Shown here piece after piece: positions 1-9,124 of a stretch of DNA of 23,067 bases (position 1 is the first letter of the stretch; each line of letters starts with the position of its first letter). Made by a program: the position numbers and the translations under genes. The notes under the pieces are model-generated. The model saw nothing but the letters and a program-made list of their open reading frames with translations. It had not been told where the DNA came from and ran no database searches. The stretch lies in NCBI GenBank assembly GCA_022730285.1, contig DZCQ01000008.1, positions 41,770 through 64,836 on the forward strand. The letters are read 5' to 3'. This DNA is from Flavobacterium psychrophilum. GTDB lineage: Bacteria > Bacteroidota > Bacteroidia > Flavobacteriales > Flavobacteriaceae.

Positions 1-79
1 AACTGCAACAATAAGAAATTGGAATACTATATCTACACTATTAAATATGTATCCTGATAACCTAGAAAATTCTATATAA

Positions 80-889
80 TTACTGTACTGTATAGGATTT
101 TGTGTCGCTTTCAGAAAGACTAAAATAGCCAAACGGAAAGTTTTCTGGATTGGTAGTGTTTATAACATTACCTCGCACAGAAACGGGTGGTGCCTGAAAA
201 GGTGCTCCTCCTGTATTTCCAGCAATTGTTAGTAGAATATTCAAATATTCATAATATGTTTTTGAAATTCCAAAATGTGTAATATGCAATATGTCTCCAG
301 CTTTTAAATCTTCGTTAAAAGAGATGCTAAAAAACGGATTTCCGTTATAAAATTTATCATCATTTGCATAAAAATCAGGTTTTAATATTTGGTCATATTG
401 ATAACTAAACAAATAAAAATTTTCAGCTATCGGATCGTTATAATTTGCCTTTACCCTAATTGTATTTCCGGAAAATCCAGGGATAGTTTCTTGCACAACA
501 GAAGTAATTGGGGTTACTGATTGCAATGTTTCTGTGGCGATATAAGTGTTGCCTCCTGTTTGAATTTTAAGGGTATAAACCTCGTTAATAACTGGGACAA
601 AGTTTGTGCAAACATATTCTCCAGAATTTGGCATTTCTATAAACGGAAAAACCACACCGGCACTATTGCTTACCTCAATCATCGCGTTAGAAACCACTGG
701 AATTTGTGTGCTATAAAAATCGGTAGAGGTGCTTAACTTAATTATCTGGTTGCTCCCAGTAGTTCCTTTATTCCAAACAATAGTAGCTTCTATCACTAGT
801 TTTGGAGGAGCAGTTTCTAGTGGAACTTCAATTATTTTTGTACAACTAGAAATAAATAATAATAGCACAAGTGAAAATATATATTTCAT
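80..889 (-). CDS. DUF4249 domain-containing lipoprotein
   Basis: A 269-residue predicted lipoprotein. The N-terminus is a short lysine-initiated hydrophobic stretch ending in a lipobox (LFISSC), which puts the lipidated cysteine at residue 16. The rest is beta-rich. The C-terminal part (NPENFPFGYFSLSESDTKS) looks like the end of the DUF4249 family, where a GYF(S/A) motif closes the domain, so the protein appears complete. DUF4249 proteins are typical of Bacteroidota and lie beside TonB-dependent receptors. Here the gene starts only 12 nt after the receptor stop codon, so the two are almost certainly one transcript. By analogy with other TonB receptor-lipoprotein pairs I infer an outer-membrane accessory protein for uptake. 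The substrate is unknown. Family assignment is fairly secure; the role is inference. Confidence 0.85.
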   Translation of the reverse strand: MKYIFSLVLLLFISSCTKIIEVPLETAPPKLVIEATIVWNKGTTGSNQIIKLSTSTDFYSTQIPVVSNAMIEVSNSAGVVFPFIEMPNSGEYVCTNFVPVINEVYTLKIQTGGNTYIATETLQSVTPITSVVQETIPGFSGNTIRVKANYNDPIAENFYLFSYQYDQILKPDFYANDDKFYNGNPFFSISFNEDLKAGDILHITHFGISKTYYEYLNILLTIAGNTGGAPFQAPPVSVRGNVINTTNPENFPFGYFSLSESDTKSYTVQ

Positions 890-901
890 AAAATGTTTCG
901 T

Positions 902-3283
902 TTAAAATTTAAAATTATAGCTCACCGCAGGAACAATTCCAAAAATAGAGGTTCGTTCTGCTTCATTTGCACCTGTTTCCTTGTTTTGATAAAAGCTTAT
1001 CGAGGCAGCATTTTGCCTGTTATACAAATTATAAACACTAAAAACCCATTCACTTTGCCATTTTCTATTTTTATTTTTTCGAGAAGTTAATGTTGCCGAA
1101 ATATCCAAATGATGGTAAGCTGGCAACCTATTCGCATTTCGCAGCCCGTAGCTAGGAATTGTTAGTCCAAAATAAGAATATTGCCCATTTGGATAAGTAA
1201 CAGGTTGCCCCGATTGTAGTATAAAATTACTACCAAAACTCCACTTATCATTCCATTTATAAGAACCAGTTATTGCTAAATTATGCAACTTATCGTATGC
1301 TGAATTATACCAATTTCCGTTATTAATTCCTATTTCGGAGGGAGTTCTGCCTGGTGTTTGCTGCTCAGACTTAGACAAGGTGTAAGAAACCCAACCAGAA
1401 AAATCGCCTTTATTTTTACGAAACAAAAGCTCTAAACCATAAGCCCTGAGTTGTCCATTTAATACAATTCTTTCAATATTATTATTGGCAATTAAATTTG
1501 CTCCATCTATATAATCCAAACGGTTTTTAACTTTTTTATAAAAAGTTTCTAGCTCTACCGAATATTTATCATCTGTAAAATTAACAAAATATCCCGCTGC
1601 AACTTGATCTGCTATTTGTGGTTTGATAAAAGAATCACTTGGTGTCCAAATATCTAGTGGTGTTGGCGAAGAAGTATTGGAAATTAGTTGTAAATATTGT
1701 ACCATTCTGTTATAACTAACTTTAACTGATTTGGTGTCGGAAATAGAATAAGAAGCAGAGAATCTTGGTTCCAAATTGTTAAAAAAAGAAATAGTTTGAT
1801 TTTTCGAATAATTTGTCATACCAATTTCTGTGGCTTCCGAATATATTTTAAAATCAGTATTGTAAACAACTGCTTGATTATTGGCGTAAACAGAAACTTC
1901 GGAAGGACCAAGCCTGTAAAACATACTAGAACGCAAACCCAAAGCTATATTTATTCTATCGGAAATTTCATTTTCTACATCTAAATATAACGAAGGTTCA
2001 AAAGCATATTTTTTATCTAATTGTTTAAAATTAATTCCAGAATTTGGATTAGAAGGTGTTAATGTTCCTGGATTAAAAGTGTAATAAATAGCATTTATAC
2101 CATAATTAAGCTTGGTTTTGTTTGAAATATAATTTTTAAAATCGTATTTTATATTAAAGTTTTTAATTCCAGAATCCCATTTAAAACCAATTTGATCTAT
2201 GGAAAGTCCGTAGTAATAATCGCTATAAACCAATGATAAATTTGTAAATAACTTATCCGAAAACAGATGATTCCAACGTACATTTAAGGTTGCATTTCCA
2301 AAAGTATTTGTAAATAGCTTGGAGATAGAAAAAATATCCCGACCAAAATATCCCGAAACATACAAATTGTTATTAGCATTAAACTTATAACTTAATTTGG
2401 CATTCAAATCATAAAAATAAGCAGTGTTATCTTTTTGTTTTTCATCTAATTTTAAAAATAAATGTGCATACGAACCCCGACCTGCAACTAAAAAAGAACC
2501 CTTTTCTTTCACAATTGGCCCTTCTACCAGCAATCTACTAGTTATTAAGCCTATTCCTCCTGTAATGCCTAATCTATTACTATTTCCATCTTTCTGATAT
2601 ATTTCTAATACCGAGGAGGCTCTGCCACCAAAACGTGCTGGTATTCCACCTTTATACAGTTTTAAATCTTTCATCGCATCTGGATTAAAAACGGAAAAGA
2701 AACCAAAAACATGAGAAGAATTAAATATTGTTGCTTCGTCTAGTAATATCAAATTTTGATCTGCACCACCACCTCGAACATTAAAGCCCGAAGCACCTTC
2801 GCCCGCATTGGTAACACCTGGAAGCAATAAAATAGACTTTAAAACATCTACTTCCCCTAGTACAACCGGCATTTTTTTGATAGAAGACATTGTTAATTTG
2901 TTCACACTCATTTCGGCAGAACGAGTATTTGTAGCATTACGAGTTTTAGAAATCACCACTTCTTCTAATTGTTTCTCGGCAGAAGCTAATGCAAAGTTGT
3001 GCTTTATATTTTTGTTTACATCAATAGCATTTTCTGCAGACTCAAAACCAATATAACTAACTATAAAAGTGTGCTTCCCTTTTGGAATTGTTATCGAATA
3101 AAAGCCATATTCATTAGTAGTGGTATTTGCTTTTAAATTTGGAATATTGATAGAAACTCCTATTAGCGTTTCGTTGTTTTTCACATCAGTAACTACTCCA
3201 GATACGGTGTAATTTTCTTGTGAAAAACAATTATTTACAAAAAAAAGCAAGATGAATAATACAATGTATTTTTTAAAAATCAT
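902..3283 (-). CDS. TonB-dependent receptor with N-terminal carboxypeptidase-regulatory-like domain
   Basis: A 793-residue outer-membrane receptor. Residues 1-22 form a Sec signal peptide ending CFSQ. Residues about 25-100 form a CarboxypepD_reg-like beta-sandwich (SGVVTD, GFYSITIPKGKHTFIVSYIGF), common in Bacteroidota receptors. The plug follows with the family motif NVRGGGADQNLILLDEA at 168-184 and the stretch LYKGGIPARFGGR. A long beta-barrel ends in an aromatic C-terminus (YNFKF), as expected for barrel insertion by BAM. It is shorter than SusC proteins (about 1000 residues), and its partner is a DUF4249 lipoprotein rather than SusD, so a glycan role is not supported. An exact TACATTTG -7 element lies upstream at 3303-3310. 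Substrate is unknown; an organic or metal-bearing small ligand or peptide is possible. Confidence 0.93.
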   Translation of the reverse strand: MIFKKYIVLFILLFFVNNCFSQENYTVSGVVTDVKNNETLIGVSINIPNLKANTTTNEYGFYSITIPKGKHTFIVSYIGFESAENAIDVNKNIKHNFALASAEKQLEEVVISKTRNATNTRSAEMSVNKLTMSSIKKMPVVLGEVDVLKSILLLPGVTNAGEGASGFNVRGGGADQNLILLDEATIFNSSHVFGFFSVFNPDAMKDLKLYKGGIPARFGGRASSVLEIYQKDGNSNRLGITGGIGLITSRLLVEGPIVKEKGSFLVAGRGSYAHLFLKLDEKQKDNTAYFYDLNAKLSYKFNANNNLYVSGYFGRDIFSISKLFTNTFGNATLNVRWNHLFSDKLFTNLSLVYSDYYYGLSIDQIGFKWDSGIKNFNIKYDFKNYISNKTKLNYGINAIYYTFNPGTLTPSNPNSGINFKQLDKKYAFEPSLYLDVENEISDRINIALGLRSSMFYRLGPSEVSVYANNQAVVYNTDFKIYSEATEIGMTNYSKNQTISFFNNLEPRFSASYSISDTKSVKVSYNRMVQYLQLISNTSSPTPLDIWTPSDSFIKPQIADQVAAGYFVNFTDDKYSVELETFYKKVKNRLDYIDGANLIANNNIERIVLNGQLRAYGLELLFRKNKGDFSGWVSYTLSKSEQQTPGRTPSEIGINNGNWYNSAYDKLHNLAITGSYKWNDKWSFGSNFILQSGQPVTYPNGQYSYFGLTIPSYGLRNANRLPAYHHLDISATLTSRKNKNRKWQSEWVFSVYNLYNRQNAASISFYQNKETGANEAERTSIFGIVPAVSYNFKF

Positions 3284-3302
3284 AATCTTTGGATTGGTGT
3301 AA

Positions 3303-3310
3303 CAAATGTA
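3303..3310 (-). promoter_or_regulatory. Promoter -7 element for the TonB receptor/DUF4249 operon
   Basis: On the minus strand the sequence reads TACATTTG, an exact match to the Bacteroidota TAnnTTTG -7 element. It sits about 20 nt before the ATG. A TTG lies 15 nt further upstream, a little closer than the usual -33 spacing. Start of transcription would fall about 3293-3298. Confidence 0.6.
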
Positions 3311-3379
3311 AATAAAAAAATACTACAAGGTATAAACATTTATTATTGTATTGTTAAAAAACTATATTGACATAAATTT

Positions 3380-4798
3380 TTACACAAAAAAATCATCTTT
3401 AAAACCAATAAGATACAAAGTGCTTTTCGCCCGAGTTATTGCAGTGTACAGCCACCTAATATACTCTCTATCAATACCATCTGGTAAATATGGTTGTTCT
3501 ACAAATACTGTTTCCCACTGTCCTCCTTGCGATTTATGACAGGTAATTGCATACGAGAATTTAACTTGCAAGGCATTAAAATACTCATTTTGTTTCACCT
3601 TTTGCAACTGTTTATATTTTGCTTCCCCTTGATAATCTAAAAGTACTTCTTGATACAATTTGTTAGATTCTTCGTAGGTTAATGATGCCGATTCACTAGA
3701 TATTGTATCTAAAAGCAAAACAGTTTCAAATGGCTTTTGGTTAGGATAATCTACCATTCTGACTTTCACTTTTGCAAAATTAAAACCGTATAATTGTTTG
3801 GTATTTCGAATTTCTAAAACCTCTAAAATATCGCCATTTGCAATAAAACCAGCTTCCTGATTGTTGTCTAACCAGAAGTAATTATTTTTAACAACCATCA
3901 AAAAATCTCCAGAAGATAAGTCACTTTCTTTTGCTAATATTTTTGTTCTAATTTGTTGATTGTATTGATTTGCTCTTTTATTAGAACGCACTATAAATGC
4001 CGTATCTTCTATACTATACTTGCTATATGCCTGATTAATTGCATCTTGAATATCATATCCGTCGGTTAGTCGAACTATGTCTTTGTATCCTTTTAAATCA
4101 AACTTAAAGGTATCATAATAAGAGGTTTCTAACACTTCTCGTAATTGTGTTGCGTTGTATAAAATTCCAGATTTTTGCTCCTGACGCATTACTTGATCAA
4201 ACTCTATCCAGAAAACTTCTTTCGAGTAGTTTAACCCTAATTTATCTGTATCTAAAGCTGGAGAAATAGAGAGTTGTACTGGTGGCAATTGAGCGGTATC
4301 GCCTATCAAAATTAACTTGCAATTTTTACCAGAATAAACGTATGAGATTAAGTCGTCTAGCAAAGAAGAATTTTCGGCAAATTTAGAATCGGTACTTACA
4401 TCAGAAATCATGGAAGATTCATCAACAAAAAAAAAGGTGTTTACATGCTTGTTTGCTTGCAATGAAAATGAAACGCCACCGGCTGCCGTTTTTTTTGGGA
4501 AATATATTTTTTTATGAATAGTAACAGCCGTTTTGTTAGAATAATTAGCAATAACCTTCGCTGCCCTTCCTGTTGGAGCAAGAAGCACATATTTTTTATT
4601 AATTGCTCCTAAATGCGAAACAAGTGTAGAAACTACGGTAGTTTTTCCTGTTCCAGCATATCCTTTTAATACAAAAATTTCGTTTAAACTTTCATTGGTA
4701 CAAAATGTAGCTATTTGCTGAAAAAAAAATGTTTGATTTTCTGTTGGATTATGTGGAAAATTAGTTTGTAAAACATTGTAAAACAAGGCAGAATTCAT
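3380..4798 (-). CDS. RecD-like ATP-dependent DNA helicase (superfamily 1)
   Basis: A 472-residue SF1 helicase of the RecD/Dda type. Numbered from the chosen start: Walker A GYAGTGKTT at 46-54, motif Ia LLAPTGRAAK near 73-82, Walker B VDES at 125-128, motif III GDTAQLPPV at 166-174, motif IV VMRQEQ, motif V YAITCHKSQGGQWE and motif VI LYTAITRAKSTLYLIG near the C-terminus. It is a single-subunit protein without a RecB/RecC context, and its role in DNA repair or replication-fork processing is inferred from the family. The start at 4798 is preferred over upstream TTG/ATG codons at 4828 and 4825, because an exact TATCTTTG -7 element covers those codons (4826-4833) and transcription should begin downstream of them. 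Transcribed divergently from DUF3822. No clear terminator was seen. Confidence 0.93.
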   Translation of the reverse strand: MNSALFYNVLQTNFPHNPTENQTFFFQQIATFCTNESLNEIFVLKGYAGTGKTTVVSTLVSHLGAINKKYVLLAPTGRAAKVIANYSNKTAVTIHKKIYFPKKTAAGGVSFSLQANKHVNTFFFVDESSMISDVSTDSKFAENSSLLDDLISYVYSGKNCKLILIGDTAQLPPVQLSISPALDTDKLGLNYSKEVFWIEFDQVMRQEQKSGILYNATQLREVLETSYYDTFKFDLKGYKDIVRLTDGYDIQDAINQAYSKYSIEDTAFIVRSNKRANQYNQQIRTKILAKESDLSSGDFLMVVKNNYFWLDNNQEAGFIANGDILEVLEIRNTKQLYGFNFAKVKVRMVDYPNQKPFETVLLLDTISSESASLTYEESNKLYQEVLLDYQGEAKYKQLQKVKQNEYFNALQVKFSYAITCHKSQGGQWETVFVEQPYLPDGIDREYIRWLYTAITRAKSTLYLIGFKDDFFV

Positions 4799-4825
4799 TT
4801 GAGAAAAATATAAATTATAAAGCAT

Positions 4826-4833
4826 CAAAGATA
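4826..4833 (-). promoter_or_regulatory. Promoter -7 element for the RecD-like helicase
   Basis: The minus strand reads TATCTTTG, an exact TAnnTTTG match. It overlaps the upstream TTG and ATG codons of the helicase frame and so decides the start at 4798 in favour of the internal ATG. No convincing -33 TTG was seen. Confidence 0.6.
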
Positions 4834-4849
4834 CACTTCTAAATTTAGA

Positions 4850-4881
4850 TTGTGTAAGAATGTAAAAAAAATGTATTTTTG
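4850..4881 (+). promoter_or_regulatory. Promoter for DUF3822-rsmD operon
   Basis: TTG at 4850-4852 followed after 21 nt by TATTTTTG at 4874-4881, an exact TAnnTTTG -7 element. Transcription would begin near 4888, giving a leader of about 25 nt. It lies back to back with the helicase promoter in an 85-nt divergent region. Confidence 0.65.
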
Positions 4882-4913
4882 CTATAATTAAAAAGCTTTC
4901 CTATTTTAAATCT

Positions 4914-5738
4914 ATGACAACAACGAATGAAACCATTTTAGAAAAAAGTTATCGGAATTTGATTCTTCAAATTTCATTAACCGAGCTTTCGTATTGCGTT
5001 AAAGACTCTCTTAAAAACAAGATAGAAAGAGTAGGTAACTATTTTTTTAAATCTGGTTTTGATGCCATTCCTGTAGAAGATTCGCTTAAAAATGCTTTTG
5101 CAATTATTCCTGAACTGAATGCAAAATACGACAAAATAATTATATTGCACGCTAATAATTTGTTCGCCTTAATACCAAATGTCCTTTTTGACGAAAACAA
5201 CTTAAATAGCTATTTACAATACAATGCTAAAATTTTTGAAACAGATTCTTTCAACCACGATTCTATTGCAAACTATGATATCATGATGGCTTATGTTCCG
5301 TATGTAAATATAAATAATTTATTAATAGATTATTTAGGAGATTTTACCTACAAGCATGCTTATTCTATCTTAATTCAAAAAGCACTAGATAAGTCTAAAA
5401 ACATAGACAAAACACAACTATTTGTACATATTCAAAAAAATAACTTTCAAATAACAGCGGTACAAAACCAAAAGTTAATTTTATTTAATACCTTTGAATA
5501 CAAAACAGAAATAGACTTTATCTATTACTTGCTTTTTACTATAGAACAGTTAGGACTTAATCCAGAAATAGTACCCTTACAACTATTAGGAGATATTAAA
5601 AAAGAATACGTTTTATATAAAATAGCCTATACTTATATTCGAAATATTGTGTTTTTAAATGAAAGCAATAACTTAATACATGCCTTATCTCCATCAGATT
5701 ATTTACAACATTATATTAACATACACACATGCGAATAA
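4914..5738 (+). CDS. DUF3822 family protein
   Basis: A 274-residue cytoplasmic protein with no signal peptide or membrane segment. It matches my recollection of DUF3822, a Bacteroidota-specific family that usually sits directly upstream of rsmD and is thought to have an ASKHA (actin/hexokinase-like) fold. No catalytic residues are evident by eye. The region FVHIQKNNFQITAVQNQKLILFNTF resembles the beta-hairpin of such folds, where a conserved turn precedes a long strand. The 3' end overlaps the rsmD start by 10 nt, so translational coupling is likely. Function is unknown. The constant linkage to rsmD suggests, but does not show, a link to ribosome biogenesis. Confidence 0.8.
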   Translation: MTTTNETILEKSYRNLILQISLTELSYCVKDSLKNKIERVGNYFFKSGFDAIPVEDSLKNAFAIIPELNAKYDKIIILHANNLFALIPNVLFDENNLNSYLQYNAKIFETDSFNHDSIANYDIMMAYVPYVNINNLLIDYLGDFTYKHAYSILIQKALDKSKNIDKTQLFVHIQKNNFQITAVQNQKLILFNTFEYKTEIDFIYYLLFTIEQLGLNPEIVPLQLLGDIKKEYVLYKIAYTYIRNIVFLNESNNLIHALSPSDYLQHYINIHTCE

Positions 5739-6313
5739 TATCTGGAAAATATAAAGGAAGACGAATAAATCCGCCAAAAAATTTGCCCGTTCGTCCCACA
5801 ACTGATATGTGCAAAGAAGCACTGTTTAATATTTTAAACAATAATTTTAACTTTAACGACTTGCGTGTTCTAGATTTATTTGCAGGTACAGGAAGTATTA
5901 GTTATGAATTTGCATCTCGTGGAAGCCAACCTATTACTAGTGTAGATGGCGATATGGGTTGCGTTATGTTTATAAAAAATACGACCAAAGAGTTTGACTT
6001 TAACATAAATCCAATAAAAAGTGATGCTTTTTTGTTTCTTGAAAAATGCAAATTAACCTATGACATCATTTTTGCAGATCCACCCTATGGAATTTCTCAA
6101 AAAGAATTTGAAAAAATAGTACTACTTGTTTTTAATAATGAAATTCTAGAAGAAGACGGAATGATGATTATAGAACATTCTAAACACACAAGTCTAGAAC
6201 ACATGGAAAACTTTTCCTTTCAAAAAGCGTATGGAGGCTCTATTTTTAGTTTTTTTGAACTAACAAACAACGACCAGGACACAACCGAAGAAGACGATGA
6301 TTTAGAAAGCTAA
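5729..6313 (+). CDS. rsmD: 16S rRNA (guanine(966)-N(2))-methyltransferase RsmD
   Basis: A 194-residue class I SAM-dependent methyltransferase that N2-methylates G966 of 16S rRNA during 30S assembly. The N-terminus MRIISGKYKGRRI and RPTTDMCKEALFNIL (22-36) are family hallmarks. SAM-binding motif I is VLDLFAGTGSISYEFASRG (47-65), the acidic motif II end is SVDGD, and the catalytic motif IV is DPPYG at 117-121. Length matches the usual 180-200 residues. The final 15 or so residues are an acidic extension (DTTEEDDDLES) beyond the fold. The ATG lies inside the last codons of DUF3822, so the gene is probably translationally coupled to it. Confidence 0.95.
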   Translation: MRIISGKYKGRRINPPKNLPVRPTTDMCKEALFNILNNNFNFNDLRVLDLFAGTGSISYEFASRGSQPITSVDGDMGCVMFIKNTTKEFDFNINPIKSDAFLFLEKCKLTYDIIFADPPYGISQKEFEKIVLLVFNNEILEEDGMMIIEHSKHTSLEHMENFSFQKAYGGSIFSFFELTNNDQDTTEEDDDLES

Positions 6314-6382
6314 GCACTGCAAATAAGCAAAAAAACACTACAAAACCTGTTAATAACTCGTGCAAAAACAAGCGTGAGAGAC

Positions 6383-6413
6383 TTTGAAATTTCCTAAAAA
6401 AAAACTATCTTAG
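6383..6413 (+). promoter_or_regulatory. Promoter for gyrA
   Basis: TTTG at 6383-6386, a 19-nt spacer, then TATCTTAG at 6406-6413, which differs from TAnnTTTG at one position. Start of transcription would be about 6420, leaving a leader of about 34 nt. The rest of the 140-nt rsmD-gyrA gap shows no hairpin or ORF that I can support. Confidence 0.5.
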
Positions 6414-6453
6414 CAAACTTTAATTTTTATACACAAATAAACAGAAATATATT

Positions 6454-9057
6454 ATGTCTGACGGAGAAAAGTTAATACCAATTAACATTGAAGACGAAAT
6501 GAAAACAGCCTACATCGATTATTCGATGTCGGTTATTGTGTCACGTGCATTACCTGATGTAAGAGATGGTTTAAAACCAGTACATAGAAGAGTTTTATAC
6601 GGAATGTACGACCTTGGAGTTACCTCAAGATCTGCCCATAAAAAGTCTGCTAGAATTGTAGGAGAAGTTCTAGGAAAATACCACCCTCATGGAGATACTT
6701 CTGTTTACGATGCAATGGTGCGTATGGCACAAGAATGGAGTATGCGATACTTACTTGTAGATGGACAAGGGAACTTTGGATCAGTAGATGGAGACAGCCC
6801 TGCAGCAATGCGTTATACTGAAGCTAGAATGCGAAAAATATCGGAAGATATTATGGCAGATATAGAAAAAGAAACCGTTGATTTTCAGCTTAATTTTGAC
6901 GATACCTTATATGAACCAAAGGTAATGCCTACCAAAGTCCCAACACTTTTAATAAATGGAGCAACCGGTATTGCAGTAGGAATGGCAACTAACATGCCTC
7001 CTCATAACATTACCGAAGTAATTAACGGAACATTAGCATATCTAGATAACAACGATATCGAGATAGACGAGTTAATGACGCATATCAAAGCACCCGATTT
7101 TCCTACTGGGGGGATTATTTATGGATATGAAGGTGTAAGAGAGGCCTTTAAAACAGGAAGAGGGCGTATTGTAATGCGTGCAAAAGTAGGATTTGAAGAG
7201 GTAGATGGCAGAGAATGCATTATTGTAAGTGAAATACCATATCAAGTAAACAAAGCAGACATGATAAAACGTACTGCAGACTTGGTAAACGAAAAGAAAA
7301 TTGAAGGAATCTCAAATATCCGAGATGAATCTGATAGAAACGGTATGCGAATTGTATATATCCTAAAAAGAGATGCAACTCCAAACGTAGTTTTAAATAC
7401 CTTATACAAATTCACACAACTACAATCTTCGTTTAGTGTAAACAATATTGCACTAGTAAAAGGTCGTCCGCAAATGCTGAATTTAAAAGATTTAATTCAT
7501 TATTTTGTAGAACACAGACACGACGTTGTAGTACGTAGAACGCAATTTGATCTCCGTAAAGCACAAGAAAGAGCTCACATATTAGAAGGATTGATTATTG
7601 CATCTGATAATATAGACGAAGTAATAGCACTAATTAGATCATCTAAAAATACAGATGAAGCAAAAGAAAAATTAATAGAACGTTTTAAATTATCGGATAT
7701 TCAAGCAAGAGCAATTGTAGAAATGCGTTTGCGACAATTAACAGGACTAGAACAAGACAAACTACGAGCAGAATATGAAGAGATTATGAAATTAATCCAA
7801 CATTTAGAAGCACTACTTGCCGATGTAAACCTTAGAACTACCTTAATTAAAGAAGAACTACAAGAAATGCTTGAGAAATATGGCGATGAACGCAGATCCC
7901 AAATAGAATATTCTGGTGGAGATGTAAGCATCGAAGATTTAATTGCAGACGAAAACGTGGTAATAACCATCTCTCACGCTGGTTATATCAAACGAACTAA
8001 TTTAACCGAATACAAAACACAAAATCGTGGAGGTGTTGGACAAAAAAGTGCTGGAACAAGAGATTCCGATTTCTTAGAACACATGTATGTAGCAACAAAC
8101 CACCAATACATGATGTTTTTTACCCAAAAAGGAAAATGTTTTTGGATGCGTGTTTATGAAATTCCAGAAGGAAGCAAAACTGCAAAAGGACGTGCCTTAC
8201 AAAACTTAATTAACCTAGAAAGTGATGATAAGGTAAAGGCTTTTATATGCACACAAGACCTTAAAAACCAAGAATATATTAATAGCCATAATTTAATAAT
8301 GGTTACTAAAAAAGGAATGGTTAAAAAAACATCACTAGAAAAGTACTCCAAACCAAGAGTAAACGGAGTGGCAGCAATTACCATCAAAGAAGGAGACGAA
8401 TTGCTTTCAGCAGAATTAACCAATGGAAATAGTCAAATTATCATAGCGGTTAAATCTGGAAAACTACTCCGATTTGAAGAAACAAAAACACGTCCAATGG
8501 GTCGAACTGCATCTGGAGTTAGAGGTATTAGACTAAAAGATGAACAAGACGAAGTAATCGGACTTGTATCTGTAAACGACATGAATAGCGAAATTCTAGT
8601 AGTTGCAGAAAATGGATACGGAAAACGCTCTTCATTAGACGATTATAGAATTACAAATCGTGGCGGAAAAGGTGTAAAAACACTGAATATTACCGAGAAA
8701 ACAGGACAACTTATTTCTATAAATGCAGTTACAGACGCAGACGATTTAATGATAATTAACAAATCTGGACTAACCATACGTATGGCAGTAGAAGACCTAA
8801 GGGTAATGGGAAGAGCTACACAAGGCGTAAAACTTATTAATCTAAAAGGAAAAGATGCTATTGCTGCTGTAACAAAAGTAATGAAAGATGATACCGAAGA
8901 AGTTCTAGTAGATGAAGACGGAAATATTGTCGAATCTACAATAGAAAGAGTAAAACCAGTTCTCGAAATATTGGAAGAGGAAGAAATTATCGAAGATGAT
9001 GATGATGATGAAGAAAGCTCTGAAGAAGACGAGGACGAGGACGACACAGAAGAATAA
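6454..9057 (+). CDS. gyrA: DNA gyrase subunit A
   Basis: An 867-residue subunit A of type IIA topoisomerase, which with GyrB introduces negative supercoils. The breakage-reunion domain is unmistakable: [18 protein letters not shown] (29-46), [13 protein letters not shown] (74-86) and [10 protein letters not shown] with catalytic Tyr121. The quinolone region has Thr82 and Asp86, corresponding to E. coli Ser83 and Asp87; Thr is a normal residue there in flavobacteria. The C-terminal beta-pinwheel begins near residue 500. The blade-1 GyrA box reads QNRGGVG (523-529) rather than QRRGGKG, while a similar TNRGGKG occurs at 734-740. The last 40 residues are highly acidic, with an Asp/Glu run. gyrA rather than parC is supported by the N-terminal sequence and the length. 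Own promoter upstream; a TPR gene follows. Confidence 0.97.
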   Translation: MSDGEKLIPINIEDEMKTAYIDYSMSVIVSRALPDVRDGLKPVHRRVLYGMYDLGVTSRSAHKKSARIVGEVLGKYHPHGDTSVYDAMVRMAQEWSMRYLLVDGQGNFGSVDGDSPAAMRYTEARMRKISEDIMADIEKETVDFQLNFDDTLYEPKVMPTKVPTLLINGATGIAVGMATNMPPHNITEVINGTLAYLDNNDIEIDELMTHIKAPDFPTGGIIYGYEGVREAFKTGRGRIVMRAKVGFEEVDGRECIIVSEIPYQVNKADMIKRTADLVNEKKIEGISNIRDESDRNGMRIVYILKRDATPNVVLNTLYKFTQLQSSFSVNNIALVKGRPQMLNLKDLIHYFVEHRHDVVVRRTQFDLRKAQERAHILEGLIIASDNIDEVIALIRSSKNTDEAKEKLIERFKLSDIQARAIVEMRLRQLTGLEQDKLRAEYEEIMKLIQHLEALLADVNLRTTLIKEELQEMLEKYGDERRSQIEYSGGDVSIEDLIADENVVITISHAGYIKRTNLTEYKTQNRGGVGQKSAGTRDSDFLEHMYVATNHQYMMFFTQKGKCFWMRVYEIPEGSKTAKGRALQNLINLESDDKVKAFICTQDLKNQEYINSHNLIMVTKKGMVKKTSLEKYSKPRVNGVAAITIKEGDELLSAELTNGNSQIIIAVKSGKLLRFEETKTRPMGRTASGVRGIRLKDEQDEVIGLVSVNDMNSEILVVAENGYGKRSSLDDYRITNRGGKGVKTLNITEKTGQLISINAVTDADDLMIINKSGLTIRMAVEDLRVMGRATQGVKLINLKGKDAIAAVTKVMKDDTEEVLVDEDGNIVESTIERVKPVLEILEEEEIIEDDDDDEESSEEDEDEDDTEE

Positions 9058-9074
9058 ATCAATTAATTTGGCAT

Positions 9075-9082
9075 TACATTTG
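9075..9082 (+). promoter_or_regulatory. Promoter -7 element for the TPR protein
   Basis: TACATTTG, an exact TAnnTTTG match, 42 nt before the ATG. No -33 TTG at proper spacing, so the gene may also be read through from gyrA. Confidence 0.5.
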
Positions 9083-9124
9083 CAAGAAGAACATTATACA
9101 AAAAAATAATTAATACATATTATA

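Noticed and set aside
1..79. Open minus-strand frame running out of the left edge
   Set aside because: It has no start codon in the window and only 26 codons; nothing supports a gene, so I left it unannotated.
521..736. Plus-strand ORF inside the DUF4249 gene, and other antisense ORFs inside TonB receptor and helicase genes
   Set aside because: They lack recognisable domains and lie wholly within well-supported genes on the opposite strand.
6694..6720. Thr82 in the GyrA quinolone region as a resistance change
   Set aside because: Threonine is a normal residue at this position in flavobacteria and Asp86 is kept, so no resistance can be claimed.
8643..9062. Serine-rich antisense ORF opposite the gyrA 3' end
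   Set aside because: The serine run is the reverse reading of the Asp/Glu codons of the GyrA acidic tail; it is a shadow frame.
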